Shown: positions 18,016-27,945, counted from the first letter of the stretch. The stretch: 64,000 nucleotides of DNA from Candidatus Methylophosphatis roskildensis (GCA_016708905.1 JADJEV010000001.1:310001-374000); one strand, 5' to 3'. The notes: generated by a model not told the origin, from the sequence alone. A program made the numbers and translations.

Positions 18016-18193
18016 TCACTCCTCTGTCGGTAGCATGCTTCATGCGCCCGAGTCGTTTCAGCACACCGCCAAAGCGGCCGCGCACCAGCGCGATCTCCGC
18101 GAACACACAGATCAGCGTCACCGCGTACGAACCCCAGACATAGAGGCCCTTGCCGCCCATGGCCCAGAAATCGCCAACACTGGCCCAGTTCAT
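18002..18193 (-). CDS. ccmD: Haem exporter small subunit CcmD
   Basis: A 63-residue single-span protein of the usual size. FWAMGGKGLYVWGSYAVTLICV contains the conserved aromatic start and membrane helix, followed by a basic cytoplasmic tail. It stabilises CcmC-CcmE and helps release holo-CcmE. It overlaps ccmC by 4 bp and ccmE by 14 bp. Confidence 0.88.
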   Translation of the reverse strand: MNWASVGDFWAMGGKGLYVWGSYAVTLICVFAEIALVRGRFGGVLKRLGRMKHATDRGVIDET

Positions 18194-18990
18194 CGATGCG
18201 ACTCCACCAGTTGCGCCACCCGATCCGCCACCCAGTCTGAATTCCGCTCGCGCTCAAGCATGATCGCGCGCACCCGCACCAGCACCACGGACACTGAATA
18301 GGCCCAGGCAGCCAGCGCCATGATCAACATGCCGGTAAGCATGATGCTCGCCATCTTGGGCGCCGAGGTCACGCTTACCGATGCCCCCTGATGCAGGGTG
18401 TTCCACCACGTAACCGAAAAATAGATGATCGGCACATTGATCGCGCCAACCAGGGCGACGACCGCGCCGGCACGGTCAGCTCGGCGCGGATCGTCGATCG
18501 CCGCAACCAGCGCCATATAGCCTAGATAGAGAAACAGCAGGATCAGTTCCGAGGTCAACCGTGCATCCCACACCCACCACGCACCCCAGGTCGGCTTGCC
18601 CCACAGGGCGCCGGTCCACAAGGCGACGAATGTCCAGATCGCACCGGTGGGTGCAAGCGCCTGAGACATCATGAAAGACAACCGGGTGTTGAAGATCAAA
18701 CCCACGGCGCACCAAAACGCCATCGCCAGGTAAATCACCATCGACATCCACGCCGCCGGCACATGAATGAATATGATGCGGTAGCTCTCGCCCTGCGTCG
18801 CATCCGTCGGCGCAACGAAGAAGCTGATGTAGAGGCCGACCACTGTCAGCACCAGTGCCGGCCAGCCGAACAGCGGGATCAGCCGGCCGGCCAGCGGATA
18901 GAAGGTTTGCGGACTGGCGTACTTGAACCAGTTGATCCCGCCGCTGAACTCGGGCAGTTTTTCGGAGAGGGCTTTTCCGGAAGAAGTCAT
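18190..18990 (-). CDS. ccmC: Haem exporter membrane protein CcmC
   Basis: The protein is 266 residues from an ATG at 18990. The frame is open 15 codons further upstream, but that extension looks unlike the family. Six membrane spans are visible, with a periplasmic WGKPTWGAWWVWDARLTSELI tryptophan motif for haem and conserved His residues in FIHVPAAW and FSVTWWNTLHQG. It delivers haem to CcmE with CcmD. A 113-bp gap separates it from ccmB. Confidence 0.93.
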   Translation of the reverse strand: MTSSGKALSEKLPEFSGGINWFKYASPQTFYPLAGRLIPLFGWPALVLTVVGLYISFFVAPTDATQGESYRIIFIHVPAAWMSMVIYLAMAFWCAVGLIFNTRLSFMMSQALAPTGAIWTFVALWTGALWGKPTWGAWWVWDARLTSELILLFLYLGYMALVAAIDDPRRADRAGAVVALVGAINVPIIYFSVTWWNTLHQGASVSVTSAPKMASIMLTGMLIMALAAWAYSVSVVLVRVRAIMLERERNSDWVADRVAQLVESHR

Positions 18991-19103
18991 CAGATCAACG
19001 AAAGCGCCAGGCGCTCGAACACGGACGAGACACAATGAATGCGACAGATTAACGCCAGCTTAGCAAGGCCCGTGCCGCATCGGCCAAACAGTCTACTCCA
19101 TCG

Positions 19104-19772
19104 TCACTCCATGGAGATCCGCAAGGCGGCGGCCGTTGCCCACGGGCTGACCGCCAGCGCCGACAGGAAACACGCCGCCAGCAACAGCAGATGCGCCCCG
19201 GCGCCCAATCCCGCCGCGTCCGCGCCTACCGCACCCGCACCAAAAATGAGGATCGGCACATACAACGGCAGGATCAACAGCGCAAGCAGAACCCCGCCGC
19301 CGCGCAAGCCCAGCGTCAGGGCGGCCCCGATGCCACCGAGCAGGGATAGCGCCGGCGTGCCCAGTGCCAAAGATAGCGACAGCACCCCGATCGCGCCTTG
19401 CGGCAGGTCAAACTGCACGCCGAGCAATGGCGCCAGCAACACAAGCGGCAAGCCGGTGACCAGCCAGTAGGCCGTCACCTTACCCAACACGATCAGCGTC
19501 AGCGGCTCGGTCGATAGCAGCATCTGTTCGAGCGTTCCATCGGCATAGTCCGCGGCGAACAGCCGGGTCACGCTGAGCAGCGTTGCCAGCAGGGCCGACA
19601 CCCACAACACACCCGGCGCCATGGTGCGCAGTAGGTTGGGCTCGGGCCCGACACCGAGTGGAAACAGGCTCGCGACGATGATGAAAAACGCCAGTGTCGT
19701 AAACACGTCTGCCCGGCGCCGCCACGCCAGCAGCAGGTCGCGCCGCACGACGGCAATCAGAATCTTCAGCAT
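19104..19772 (-). CDS. ccmB: Cytochrome c biogenesis ABC permease CcmB
   Basis: The start MLKILIAVVRRDLLLAWRR and six hydrophobic helices (222 residues) match CcmB. FPLGVGPEP and DGTLEQMLLS are conserved family segments. An open frame runs 57 codons upstream but overlaps ccmA. With CcmA it forms the ATPase that powers release of holo-CcmE from CcmC/D. The ATG overlaps the end of ccmA by 7 bp. Confidence 0.93.
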   Translation of the reverse strand: MLKILIAVVRRDLLLAWRRRADVFTTLAFFIIVASLFPLGVGPEPNLLRTMAPGVLWVSALLATLLSVTRLFAADYADGTLEQMLLSTEPLTLIVLGKVTAYWLVTGLPLVLLAPLLGVQFDLPQGAIGVLSLSLALGTPALSLLGGIGAALTLGLRGGGVLLALLILPLYVPILIFGAGAVGADAAGLGAGAHLLLLAACFLSALAVSPWATAAALRISME

Positions 19773-20398
19773 GGCGCGAACTCGCCGATGTCGATACGCT
19801 CGAGCGACGTCGACGCGATCAGCACATCCTGGTGCGTCGTATAGATCACCGCGCCGCCACCTGCCAGATGCGCCTCGAGCGTCCGCGCCAGCAAAGCAAC
19901 GGCTGGCGCATCGAGCGCGGTAAACGGCTCGTCGAGTATCCACAGAGGGATGGCTTGGGCCAGCAACAGCCGGGCGAGCGCCACCCGGCGACGCTGCCCC
20001 TGTGAGAGGTGTTTCGCATCGAGGTCGATGCGGTGCGCCAGCCCTATCGCTTCGAGGGCAGCGAGCGCCTGCGTCTCGCTGACCGCACGGCCGGCGACTG
20101 CGCAGGCGACACGCAGATTCTCCAGTGCCGAAAACTCATCCTTCACCGCATTGGCGTGGCCCAGGTAGAGCAGCTCGCCGTTATACTCTTCGCGCTGCGC
20201 GCGGATCGGTGTACCCCGCCAGCGGATTTCACCTGCCTCGGGGATCATCAGCCCGCACAACATGCGCAGCAGGCTGGTCTTGCCGGCGCCGTTGCGGCCG
20301 GCAACATGCAGTAGCGCCCCGCCTTCCAGCCGGAACGACAGACCGCGAAACAGCAGGGCGTCGCCGCGCATGCAGGCGAGCTGGTCGACTTCGAGCAT
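19766..20398 (-). CDS. ccmA: Cytochrome c biogenesis ABC ATPase CcmA
   Basis: The 210-residue ATP-binding subunit has Walker A GRNGAGKTSLLRML, signature LSQGQRRRVALARLLL, Walker B LWILDEPFTALD and H-loop TTHQ. It is the first gene of the ccmABCDEFGHI operon, all on the minus strand with short gaps or overlaps. Only 74 bp separate it from the upstream small gene, so its promoter must lie there or further up. Confidence 0.93.
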   Translation of the reverse strand: MLEVDQLACMRGDALLFRGLSFRLEGGALLHVAGRNGAGKTSLLRMLCGLMIPEAGEIRWRGTPIRAQREEYNGELLYLGHANAVKDEFSALENLRVACAVAGRAVSETQALAALEAIGLAHRIDLDAKHLSQGQRRRVALARLLLAQAIPLWILDEPFTALDAPAVALLARTLEAHLAGGGAVIYTTHQDVLIASTSLERIDIGEFAPC

Positions 20399-20472
20399 TG
20401 AACCGGGAAATGCCCGTATCCGGGCACAGCCGAAAAGCCGCGATTATACGGGCCGCACCCGAATACGGCGGG

Positions 20473-20853
20473 TCAGGGACGCGTAATGACCGGCGGTGTT
20501 CCGCAGGGGAACGCGCTTCGCAAGGCTTCGACAACCACGACCGGGGGATCGACATCGCGCCACTCGGGCTGCCTGTTGTACTGCTTCACCAGCAGCGAGA
20601 CGGCTTTCGGGAACGCATCTTGCCGAATGCAGAACGCGATTCCATTGTTGCTGTCCGTCAATGCCTTGACATAGCCGAGAAACTCGAACGCGCTGCCTTC
20701 CATCCGCGGATCACGTTGCCGCACTCCGCCATAAACCATCTCGTAGGCGCGAACGCCGTTGTAGAAGTCGTCGGGCGAGTACACGCCCGCAGAAGCCAGC
20801 GGCGAAATCAGTATCGCCACCAGCAAGGCACTGAAACCATTGATGAAAGGCAC
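20473..20853 (-). CDS. Small exported protein of Rap1a/Tai-like type
   Basis: From a GTG at 20853 the 126-residue product has a signal peptide (VPFINGFSALLVAILISPLASA). The mature part has FEFLGYVKALTD and an ending of FCIRQDAF, LLVKQYNRQPEWRD, VVVVEALRSAFPC. The spacing of two cysteines with a (V/L)xKYxxxxPExRxxxP...EALxxAFPC tail resembles the Rap1a/Tai domain, known in T6SS immunity proteins but also in many orphan exported proteins. The frame continues upstream to 21024 but that part does not look exported. No effector gene is adjacent, so a T6SS link is speculative. Confidence 0.6.
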   Translation of the reverse strand: MPFINGFSALLVAILISPLASAGVYSPDDFYNGVRAYEMVYGGVRQRDPRMEGSAFEFLGYVKALTDSNNGIAFCIRQDAFPKAVSLLVKQYNRQPEWRDVDPPVVVVEALRSAFPCGTPPVITRP

Positions 20854-21115
20854 GGCCGGATCTTTCGAGAAATCACGTTGGGGTAGCAGATCGTAGACCC
20901 GCACCGCCCGAACACCTGCGCAGTTCTGGGCAACCCGATGCTTGCCGAACGGGGAAGGAAGCCCGGCGGTGCAGTCGATCACGTTTCGCCAAGACTGGAA
21001 ACGCCCAAAGCACTGGACGCACAAAGCCTGCCGCGCGAACGAGGACAGACCTTGCGACCGTCCGGGAACCCCGACGAATTACCTGGCCTTCACCTTGCCG
21101 ACCGGCGCAGCGCGC

Positions 21116-21838
21116 TCAGCTTGCGCTGGTCGGCTGGTTCTGGCCGGCCGGCACGTTCAGGCGCCGCGCACGGACGATCTGATAGGGCCGGAACACGTAG
21201 AGGACCGAGGCCAACCCGCTCCACACATGCACCAGCCGGCTGAACGGGAACAGCAGGAAGATCGTCATGCCCAGTACCAGGTGCACCTTGTAGGGCCAGG
21301 CCAGCGCCACGAGGCCGGCGGCGTCGGGGCGGAAGGTGAGGATGCGCTGCGCCCAGTCGGAGAGCACTAGCATCACGGTGCCGTCGCTATGGCCGAGCGA
21401 GAACGGGAGCGTGATCAGACCGAGCACCAACTGCACCCAGAGAATGACCAGGATCGCGAGGTCGGTACGGTGGCTGGTAAGGCGGATGCGCGGATCGAAG
21501 ATGCGCCGGTGCAGCAGCATCGTCAGGCCGACGAAGCAGACGGCGCCGGCAATGCCGCCAGCGCCGATCGCGACCAGTTGCTTCTGCGCCGGCGAGATGA
21601 ATGGTTCGTAAACGAAATGCGGCGTCAGAAGGCCCACCGTGTGGCCCATGAAGAGGAACAGGATGCCGAAGTGAAACAGGTTACTGCCCCAGCGCAGCTG
21701 GCGCGCGCGCAGCAGTTGCGATGAGTCGCTCTTCCACGTGTACTGGTCGCGGTCGAAGCGGGCCAGACTGCCCATCAGGAAGACGGCCAGGCAGATGTAG
21801 GGATAGACGTTGAAGAGGAAGGTGTGGAGGGTGTTCAT
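21116..21838 (-). CDS. narI: Respiratory nitrate reductase gamma subunit (cytochrome b)
   Basis: The 240-residue membrane protein has five helices and the histidines that hold two b haems, in NLFHFGILFLFMGHTVG (first pair) and YKVHLVLGMTIFLLFPFSRLVHVWSG (second pair). It takes electrons from quinol and passes them to NarH. It starts 12 bp after the narJ stop and is the last gene of the nar operon. About 260 bp follow before the next gene, and nothing is recognised there. Confidence 0.95.
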   Translation of the reverse strand: MNTLHTFLFNVYPYICLAVFLMGSLARFDRDQYTWKSDSSQLLRARQLRWGSNLFHFGILFLFMGHTVGLLTPHFVYEPFISPAQKQLVAIGAGGIAGAVCFVGLTMLLHRRIFDPRIRLTSHRTDLAILVILWVQLVLGLITLPFSLGHSDGTVMLVLSDWAQRILTFRPDAAGLVALAWPYKVHLVLGMTIFLLFPFSRLVHVWSGLASVLYVFRPYQIVRARRLNVPAGQNQPTSAS

Positions 21839-21850
21839 CGAAGCGTCTCC

Positions 21851-22549
21851 TCAGGGCGTGACGCGCGATGGCGTGGAGTGTGCTCCGGCCACCGGGCGGA
21901 CGAAGTGTATCGGTTGCGGCTGGTCGGAGCGGGCCTGGCCCTGGGTCGAGCAGCCGCCGAAGGCCTCGGGCTCGGCCCAGCACTCGTCGAGCGCGGACTC
22001 CTCGGGCAGACGCACCTTCTCGGCCTTCTCGCCGGCAAGGTCGAGCACGGCGGCCAGCACGCTGGCGTACGGGCTGGCGCGTTCGAGCAGGGCGCTGAAG
22101 ATCACCCTCACGATGTGCGCGGTCTCGCCCAGGAACTCGCGCGCCCGTTTGGGCGGCTGCGTGCTGGCGAACTCCAGCACTACCGGCAGGTAGTCGGGCA
22201 GTTCGCCGATGTCGAGCAGCAGACCGGCGCGCTCGTAGGTCTGCGCCAGATCGATCATCGCCGGGCCGCGGTCGCGGCTGTCGCCATGCACATGCTCGAA
22301 CAGATGGAGCGCGGTGCGGCGGCCGCGATCGAAGATTTCCACATATTCGGCCTCCGCGCGTAGCGCCGGGCCGGCGCGCAGCCGCTCGATCAGTTGGTCC
22401 AGTTCGACCAGACGATCGGGGCTGAGCGCGGCTTCGCCATGCAGCGCCGAGCCCAACTCGTCGAGGTGGGCGCACAGCGTCGCATCCGGGTAGCGCAACA
22501 GGTGCGCCAGCACGCGCAGCGTGAGCGTCATCTTGGGAGCTATCGTCAT
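21851..22549 (-). CDS. narJ: Nitrate reductase assembly chaperone NarJ
   Basis: The start is MTIAPKMTLTLRVLAHLLRYPD, one base after the narH stop; a longer open frame overlaps narH and was rejected. The 232-residue helical protein has the NarJ/TorD features EYVEIFDRGRRTALHLFEHVHGDSRDRGPAM. It is a cytoplasmic chaperone that helps insert the molybdenum cofactor and attach NarGH to NarI. The ending is acidic and Pro-rich, normal for the family. Confidence 0.93.
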   Translation of the reverse strand: MTIAPKMTLTLRVLAHLLRYPDATLCAHLDELGSALHGEAALSPDRLVELDQLIERLRAGPALRAEAEYVEIFDRGRRTALHLFEHVHGDSRDRGPAMIDLAQTYERAGLLLDIGELPDYLPVVLEFASTQPPKRAREFLGETAHIVRVIFSALLERASPYASVLAAVLDLAGEKAEKVRLPEESALDECWAEPEAFGGCSTQGQARSDQPQPIHFVRPVAGAHSTPSRVTP

Positions 22550-22550
22550 C

Positions 22551-24074
22551 TCAGACCTCCGCTTTGATCGGAATCGTGCGTTTCTTGTCGCTGCCGAAGA
22601 GACTCGTTTGCGTGACGCCTTCCGAGCAGCCGTTGCCGAACGAAAAGCCGCAGCCACCGCGAACGTTGAACGCGTTCTCCGCGTACTCGCGGTGCGTGGT
22701 CGGAATCACGAAGCGGTCTTCGTAATTGGCGATCGCCATCACGTGGTACATCGCTTCGACCTCGGCCTTGGTCAGGCCCACCTGGGCGAGCGCCGCGGTG
22801 TTCTCGCGCTGCTCGACGTGCAGGCCGCGCTGGTAGGCGCGCATGGCCAGCAAGCGTTCGAGCGCCCGTACCACCGGCACCGTGTCGCCGGCGGTCAACA
22901 GGTTGGCCAGGTACCTGACCGGAATCCTTAGCTGCGTGACGTCCGGGATCTCGCCATTGGCGCCGACCTGACCGGCATTGGCCGCGGCGGTGATCGGCGA
23001 CAGCGGCGGCACGTACCAGACCATCGGCAGCGTGCGGTACTCGGGGTGCAGCGGCAGCGCGACTTTCCAGTCCATCGCCATCTTGTAGACGGGGCTGTTG
23101 CGCGCGGCATCGAGCCAGTTCTCCGGTACGCCATCGCGTCGAGCCTGCGCAATCACGGCCGGGTCGTTCGGGTCGAGAAATACGTCGAGCTGCGCCTGAT
23201 AGAGGTCGGTGTCCTTCTCCATGCTGGCAGCCTGCGCGATCCGGTCGGCGTCGTACAGCAGCACGCCCAGATAACGGATGCGACCGACGCAGGTCTCCGA
23301 GCAGACCGTCGGCTGCCCCGCCTCGATACGCGGATAACAGAAGATGCACTTCTCGGCCTTGCCGCTCTTCCAGTTGTAGTAAATCTTCTTGTAAGGGCAG
23401 CCGCTGACGCACATGCGCCAGCCGCGGCACTTGTCCTGATCGATCAGCACGATGCCGTCTTCCTCGCGCTTGTAGATCGAGCCCGAGGGGCAACTCGCCA
23501 CGCACGCCGGGTTCAGACAGTGCTCGCACAGCCGCGGCAGGTACATCATGAAGGTGTTTTCGAACTGGCCGTAGATGTCCTTCTGGACTTCTTCGAAGTT
23601 CTTGTCCTTGCTGCGCTTGCTGAATTCGCCGCCGAGGATCTCCTCCCAGTTCGGACCCCACTCGATCTTTTCCATCCGCTGGCCGGTGATCAGCGAGCGC
23701 GGGCGCGCCGTAGGCGCGGCCTTCATCTCGGGCGCCGAGTGCAGGTGGTCGTAGTCGAAGGTGAACGGCTCGTAGTAGTCGTCGATCTGCGGCAGGTGCG
23801 GATTGGCGAAGATCTTCAGCAATAACTGCCACTTGCCGCCCTGGCGCGGTTCGATCGCGCCGTTGTCCTTGCGGACCCAGCCGCCCTGCCATTTGCCCTG
23901 ATTCTCCCATTCCTTCGGGTAGCCGATGCCGGGCTTGGTCTCGACGTTGTTGAACCAGGCGTATTCCACGCCAGGCCGGCTGGTCCACACGTTCTTGCAG
24001 GTGACGCTGCATGTGTGGCAGCCGATGCACTTGTCCAGGTTGAGGACCATGCCGATTTGTGCGCGAACTTTCAT
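22551..24074 (-). CDS. narH: Respiratory nitrate reductase beta subunit (iron-sulfur)
   Basis: The 507-residue protein from MKVRAQIGMVLNLDKCIGCH has the four cysteine clusters for three [4Fe-4S] and one [3Fe-4S] centre: CIGCHTCSVTC, CEHCLNPACVASCPSG, CRGWRMCVSGCPYK and CIFCYPRIEAGQPTVCSETC. The Trp in CRGW replaces a Cys, as expected for the [3Fe-4S] site. A GAGGAG ribosome site lies before the ATG. The frame upstream of this ATG overlaps the narG end region and was not used. It relays electrons from NarI to NarG. Confidence 0.95.
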   Translation of the reverse strand: MKVRAQIGMVLNLDKCIGCHTCSVTCKNVWTSRPGVEYAWFNNVETKPGIGYPKEWENQGKWQGGWVRKDNGAIEPRQGGKWQLLLKIFANPHLPQIDDYYEPFTFDYDHLHSAPEMKAAPTARPRSLITGQRMEKIEWGPNWEEILGGEFSKRSKDKNFEEVQKDIYGQFENTFMMYLPRLCEHCLNPACVASCPSGSIYKREEDGIVLIDQDKCRGWRMCVSGCPYKKIYYNWKSGKAEKCIFCYPRIEAGQPTVCSETCVGRIRYLGVLLYDADRIAQAASMEKDTDLYQAQLDVFLDPNDPAVIAQARRDGVPENWLDAARNSPVYKMAMDWKVALPLHPEYRTLPMVWYVPPLSPITAAANAGQVGANGEIPDVTQLRIPVRYLANLLTAGDTVPVVRALERLLAMRAYQRGLHVEQRENTAALAQVGLTKAEVEAMYHVMAIANYEDRFVIPTTHREYAENAFNVRGGCGFSFGNGCSEGVTQTSLFGSDKKRTIPIKAEV

Positions 24075-24102
24075 TGCTTGACTCCTCTCGATCGGCGTTG
24101 GA

Positions 24103-27100
24103 TTAAGGGTTCTCGCCCTGCGACTGATACGCCTTCGCCAGATGGTCATCGCGCGGCGTATCCAGCCAATCGACTTTCTTCATCTTGCGCACCACCACGA
24201 ACTCGTCGCGATTGGTACCGATCGTCCCGTAGTAGTTGAAGCCGTAGGACAGCTGCGCATAACCGCCGATCATGTGCGTCGGCTTGATGGCAATGCGCGT
24301 CACCGAGTTGTGGATGCCACCGCGCACGCCGGTGATTTCCGAGCCCGGCGTGTTGATGATCTTTTCCTGCGCGTGATACATCATCGTCATACCGGGGTTG
24401 ACGCGCTGGCTCACCACCGCGCGCGCGGCGATCGCGCCGTTGATGTTGAACAGTTCCACCCAGTCGTTGTCCTCGATGCCCGCCCGCCTGGCGTCCTCTT
24501 CGGACAGCCAGATCACCGGTCCGCCGCGATTGAGCGTGAGCATCAGCAGGTTGTCGGAGTAGGTGGAGTGGATGCCCCACTTCTGGTGCGGCGTGATGAA
24601 GTTGAGCAGAATCTCGGTGTTGCCGTTGGGCTTGATGTTGTGGATGCCCGAGGTCGTCTTCAGGTCCACCGGTGGCCGGTAGCTGGAAAAGCCCTCGCCG
24701 AAGGCGATCATCCAGGGGTGATCCTGGTAGAACTGCTGGCGGCCCGTCAGCGTGCGCCAGGGAATCAGCTCGTGTACATTAGTGTAGCCAGCGTTGTAGG
24801 AGACTTTTTCGCTCTCCAGGCCGGACCAGGTGGGCGAGCTGATGATCTTGCGCGGCTGGGCCTGCACGTCGCGGTAGCGAATCTTCTCGTCCTCGCGGTG
24901 CAACGCCAGATGCGCGTGCTCGCGCCCGGTTGCCTTGGACAGCGCCTCCCAGGCCTTGACCGCGACATGGCCATTGGTCTCGGGCGCCAGCTGCAGGATC
25001 ACCTCGCAGGCGTCGATGTCGCTGACGATGCGCGGACGCCCTTCGACATCCAGGCCGTTGAGCTCACCGAGCTGCTGGACTTCGGTCTGGGTGTTCCACG
25101 CGATACCCTTGCCACCGTTGCCGACCTTGCCCATCAAGGGGCCGAGCGACGTGAAGCGCTTGTAGACCCCCGGGTAGTCGCGTTCGAGCACCGCGATCTG
25201 CGGCGCCGTCTTGCCCGGCACCAGCTCGCACTGGCCCTTCTTCCACTCCTTCACGTCGAACGGCTGCGCCAGTTCGGCCGGCGTATCGTGCATCAGCGGG
25301 GTGAGCACGACCTCCTTTTCCACGCCGAGGTGGCCGGCACAGAGTTCGCTGAAGGCCTTGGCGAAACCCTTGTAGATCTCCCAGTCCGAGCGGGCCTGCC
25401 ACACCGGATCGATCGCCGCAGAAAGCGGATGGATGAACGGGTGCATGTCGCTGGTGTTGAGATCGTTCTTCTCGTACCAGCTCGCGGTGGGCAACACGAT
25501 GTCGCTGTACAGACAGGTGGTGCTCATGCGGAAGTCAAGCGTCACCAGCAGATCAAGCTTGCCCTCGGGGGCATGTTCGTGCCACTTCACCTCGGTCGGC
25601 TTGGCCTCGTCCTTGCCCAGATCCTTGCCCTGTACGCCGTTCTCGGTGCCCAGCAGGTGCTTGCAGAAATACTCGTGGCCCTTACCGCTCGAGCCCAGCA
25701 GGTTGCTGCGCCAGACGAACAGGTTGCGCGGCCAGTTCTGCGGCGCGTCCGGATCCTCGCAGCTCATCTCGAGGCTGCCGTCCTTCAGCGCGCGGACCGT
25801 GTAGTCCTTCGGATCGAGTCCCGCGGCCTGCGCGTCCTTGACGACCTTCAGCGGATTGGTCTTCAGTTGCGGCGCGCTGGGCAGCCAGCCCATGCGCTCG
25901 GCGCGCACGTTATAGTCGATGAAGCTGCCGCCGAAGGCCTTCTTGTCGGCCAGCGGGGACAGCACCTCGTCGACGCCCAGCTTTTCGTAGCGCCACTGGT
26001 CGGTGTGCGCATAGAAGAACGAGGTGGCGTTCTGCTGACGCGGCGGGCGAATCCAGTCGAGCGCGAAGGCGAGTGCGGTCCAGCCGGTCTGCGGCCGCAG
26101 CTTCTCCTGGCCGACGTAATGCGCCCAGCCCCCGCCGCTCTGACCGACACAGCCGCACATCATCAGCAGGTTGATCACGCCGCGGTAGTTCATGTCAGCG
26201 TGATACCAGTGATTCATCGCCGCGCCGATGATGATCATCGACTTGCCGTGCGTCTTGTCGGCGTTGTCGGCGAACTGGCGCGCGACGGTGATCACCTGGT
26301 CGCGCGGCACGCCGGTGATCTCCTCCTGCCAGGCCGGCGTGTAGGGGTAGTCGTCGTCGTAGTCCTTGGCCCCGCTGCCCAGTCCTATGTCAATGCCGTA
26401 CTGCGCAACCTGGAGGTCAAACACTGTGGCGACCAGCGCCTCGCTGCCATCGGCCTGGCGCAGCCGCACCGCGGGTACCCTGGCGCGGTTCAATTCACCC
26501 TGCTGCGGGTTGCTGGGGAAGTGCGGCGAATCGGCGCCGGCGAAGTAGGGAAACGCCACTTCGACGACTTCATGCGCTTGGGCAAGGTCTTCCAGCACCG
26601 ACAGCTTGAGCTTCACCTCGATGTTCTGGCGTGCCTCTTTGGCCTCCAGATTCCACTTGCCGGCATCGGCGCGGCCATCGGGGCCCCAGCGAAAGCCGAT
26701 CGAGCCGTTCGGCAGCACGGTCTTGCCCTGGGCGTCGAATGCAACCGTCTTCCAATCGGCGTTGTTGTCCTGGCCCAGGCGGTCGGCAAAGTCGCTGGCG
26801 CGCACATAGCGACCCGGCGCCAGCACCTTGCTGCCGTCGGCGAGCACCTTCTGTTCGAGCCGGAGCAACAGCGGCAGGTCGGTATAGCGGCGTGCATAGT
26901 CGTCGAAGTAGGCGCTGCGCCGGTTGACGTAGAACTCCTTCAGCGCAACGTGGCCCATCGCCATCGCGACAGCCGCATCAGTCCCTTGTTTGGGATGCAG
27001 CCACAAGTCGCACAGTTTGGCGACCTCGGAGTAGTCGGGCGTGACCGCCACCGTCTTGGCGCCCTTGTAGCGCACCTCGGTGAAGAAGTGCGCATCCGGC

Positions 27101-27885
27101 GTGCGCGTCTGCGGCACGTTGCTTCCCCAGGCGATGATGTAGTTCGAGTTGTACCAGTCGGCGCTCTCGGGAACGTCGGTCTGCTCGCCCCAGATCTGCG
27201 GGCTGGCCGGGGGCAGATCGCAGTACCAGTCGTAAAAGCTCAGGCAGACGCCGCCGATCAGCGACAGATAGCGACTGCCCGCGGCGTAGCTGACCATGCT
27301 CATCGCCGGAATCGGCGAGAAACCAACCACGCGGTCCGGGCCGTGGGTCTTGATCGTGTAGATGTTGGCAGCGGCGATCAACTGGTTGACTTCCTCCCAG
27401 TTCGAACGCACGAAGCCGCCCATGCCGCGCACCTTCTGGTAGTCGCGACGGGCGCTCGCATCCTCGACGATGCTGGCCCAGGCATCGACCGGGCTCTTGG
27501 CCAGCTTGAGTGCCGCGCGCCAGCGCTCGATCAGGCGGCCGCGCACCATCGGGTATTTCAGTCGGTTGGCACTGTACAGATACCAGGAGTAACTGGCGCC
27601 ACGCGCGCAGCCGCGTGGCTCGTGATTGGGGAGGTCGGCGCGGGTTCGTGGGTAGTCGGTCTGCTGGGTCTCCCAGGCGACGATGCCGCCCTTGACGTAG
27701 ATCTTCCACGAGCACGAGCCGGTGCAGTTCACACCGTGGGTGCTGCGCACGATCTTGTCGTGAGCCCAGCGGTTGCGATAAGAGTCTTCCCAGGTGCGGT
27801 CTTCACCAGTGACCTTGCCATGGCCGTCGGCAAAGGTTTCCGTGGGCAGCCTGAAGTGCGTCAGTCGGTCGAGAAAGTGGCTCAT
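24103..27885 (-). CDS. narG: Respiratory nitrate reductase alpha subunit (bis-MGD molybdoenzyme)
   Basis: The 1260-residue catalytic subunit has the N-terminal [4Fe-4S] site with His50, Cys54 and Cys58 in THGVNCTGSCSW and a later Cys in RGCARGA. It has NYIIAWGSNVPQTRTPDAHF, molybdopterin-binding segments including LVTLDFRMSTTCLYSDIVLPTASWYEKND, and a normal C-terminus. The molybdenum Asp in SFYDWYCDLPPASPQ is typical of NarG. It reduces nitrate to nitrite at the cytoplasmic face. It is 60 bp downstream of narK, so co-transcription is likely. Confidence 0.96.
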   Translation of the reverse strand: MSHFLDRLTHFRLPTETFADGHGKVTGEDRTWEDSYRNRWAHDKIVRSTHGVNCTGSCSWKIYVKGGIVAWETQQTDYPRTRADLPNHEPRGCARGASYSWYLYSANRLKYPMVRGRLIERWRAALKLAKSPVDAWASIVEDASARRDYQKVRGMGGFVRSNWEEVNQLIAAANIYTIKTHGPDRVVGFSPIPAMSMVSYAAGSRYLSLIGGVCLSFYDWYCDLPPASPQIWGEQTDVPESADWYNSNYIIAWGSNVPQTRTPDAHFFTEVRYKGAKTVAVTPDYSEVAKLCDLWLHPKQGTDAAVAMAMGHVALKEFYVNRRSAYFDDYARRYTDLPLLLRLEQKVLADGSKVLAPGRYVRASDFADRLGQDNNADWKTVAFDAQGKTVLPNGSIGFRWGPDGRADAGKWNLEAKEARQNIEVKLKLSVLEDLAQAHEVVEVAFPYFAGADSPHFPSNPQQGELNRARVPAVRLRQADGSEALVATVFDLQVAQYGIDIGLGSGAKDYDDDYPYTPAWQEEITGVPRDQVITVARQFADNADKTHGKSMIIIGAAMNHWYHADMNYRGVINLLMMCGCVGQSGGGWAHYVGQEKLRPQTGWTALAFALDWIRPPRQQNATSFFYAHTDQWRYEKLGVDEVLSPLADKKAFGGSFIDYNVRAERMGWLPSAPQLKTNPLKVVKDAQAAGLDPKDYTVRALKDGSLEMSCEDPDAPQNWPRNLFVWRSNLLGSSGKGHEYFCKHLLGTENGVQGKDLGKDEAKPTEVKWHEHAPEGKLDLLVTLDFRMSTTCLYSDIVLPTASWYEKNDLNTSDMHPFIHPLSAAIDPVWQARSDWEIYKGFAKAFSELCAGHLGVEKEVVLTPLMHDTPAELAQPFDVKEWKKGQCELVPGKTAPQIAVLERDYPGVYKRFTSLGPLMGKVGNGGKGIAWNTQTEVQQLGELNGLDVEGRPRIVSDIDACEVILQLAPETNGHVAVKAWEALSKATGREHAHLALHREDEKIRYRDVQAQPRKIISSPTWSGLESEKVSYNAGYTNVHELIPWRTLTGRQQFYQDHPWMIAFGEGFSSYRPPVDLKTTSGIHNIKPNGNTEILLNFITPHQKWGIHSTYSDNLLMLTLNRGGPVIWLSEEDARRAGIEDNDWVELFNINGAIAARAVVSQRVNPGMTMMYHAQEKIINTPGSEITGVRGGIHNSVTRIAIKPTHMIGGYAQLSYGFNYYGTIGTNRDEFVVVRKMKKVDWLDTPRDDHLAKAYQSQGENP

Positions 27886-27945
27886 CGATTTGCTCCTTGC
27901 TTGCCGGAGACCGCGTGCGCGGCCCCATGGGTGTCGTTCATGCGG

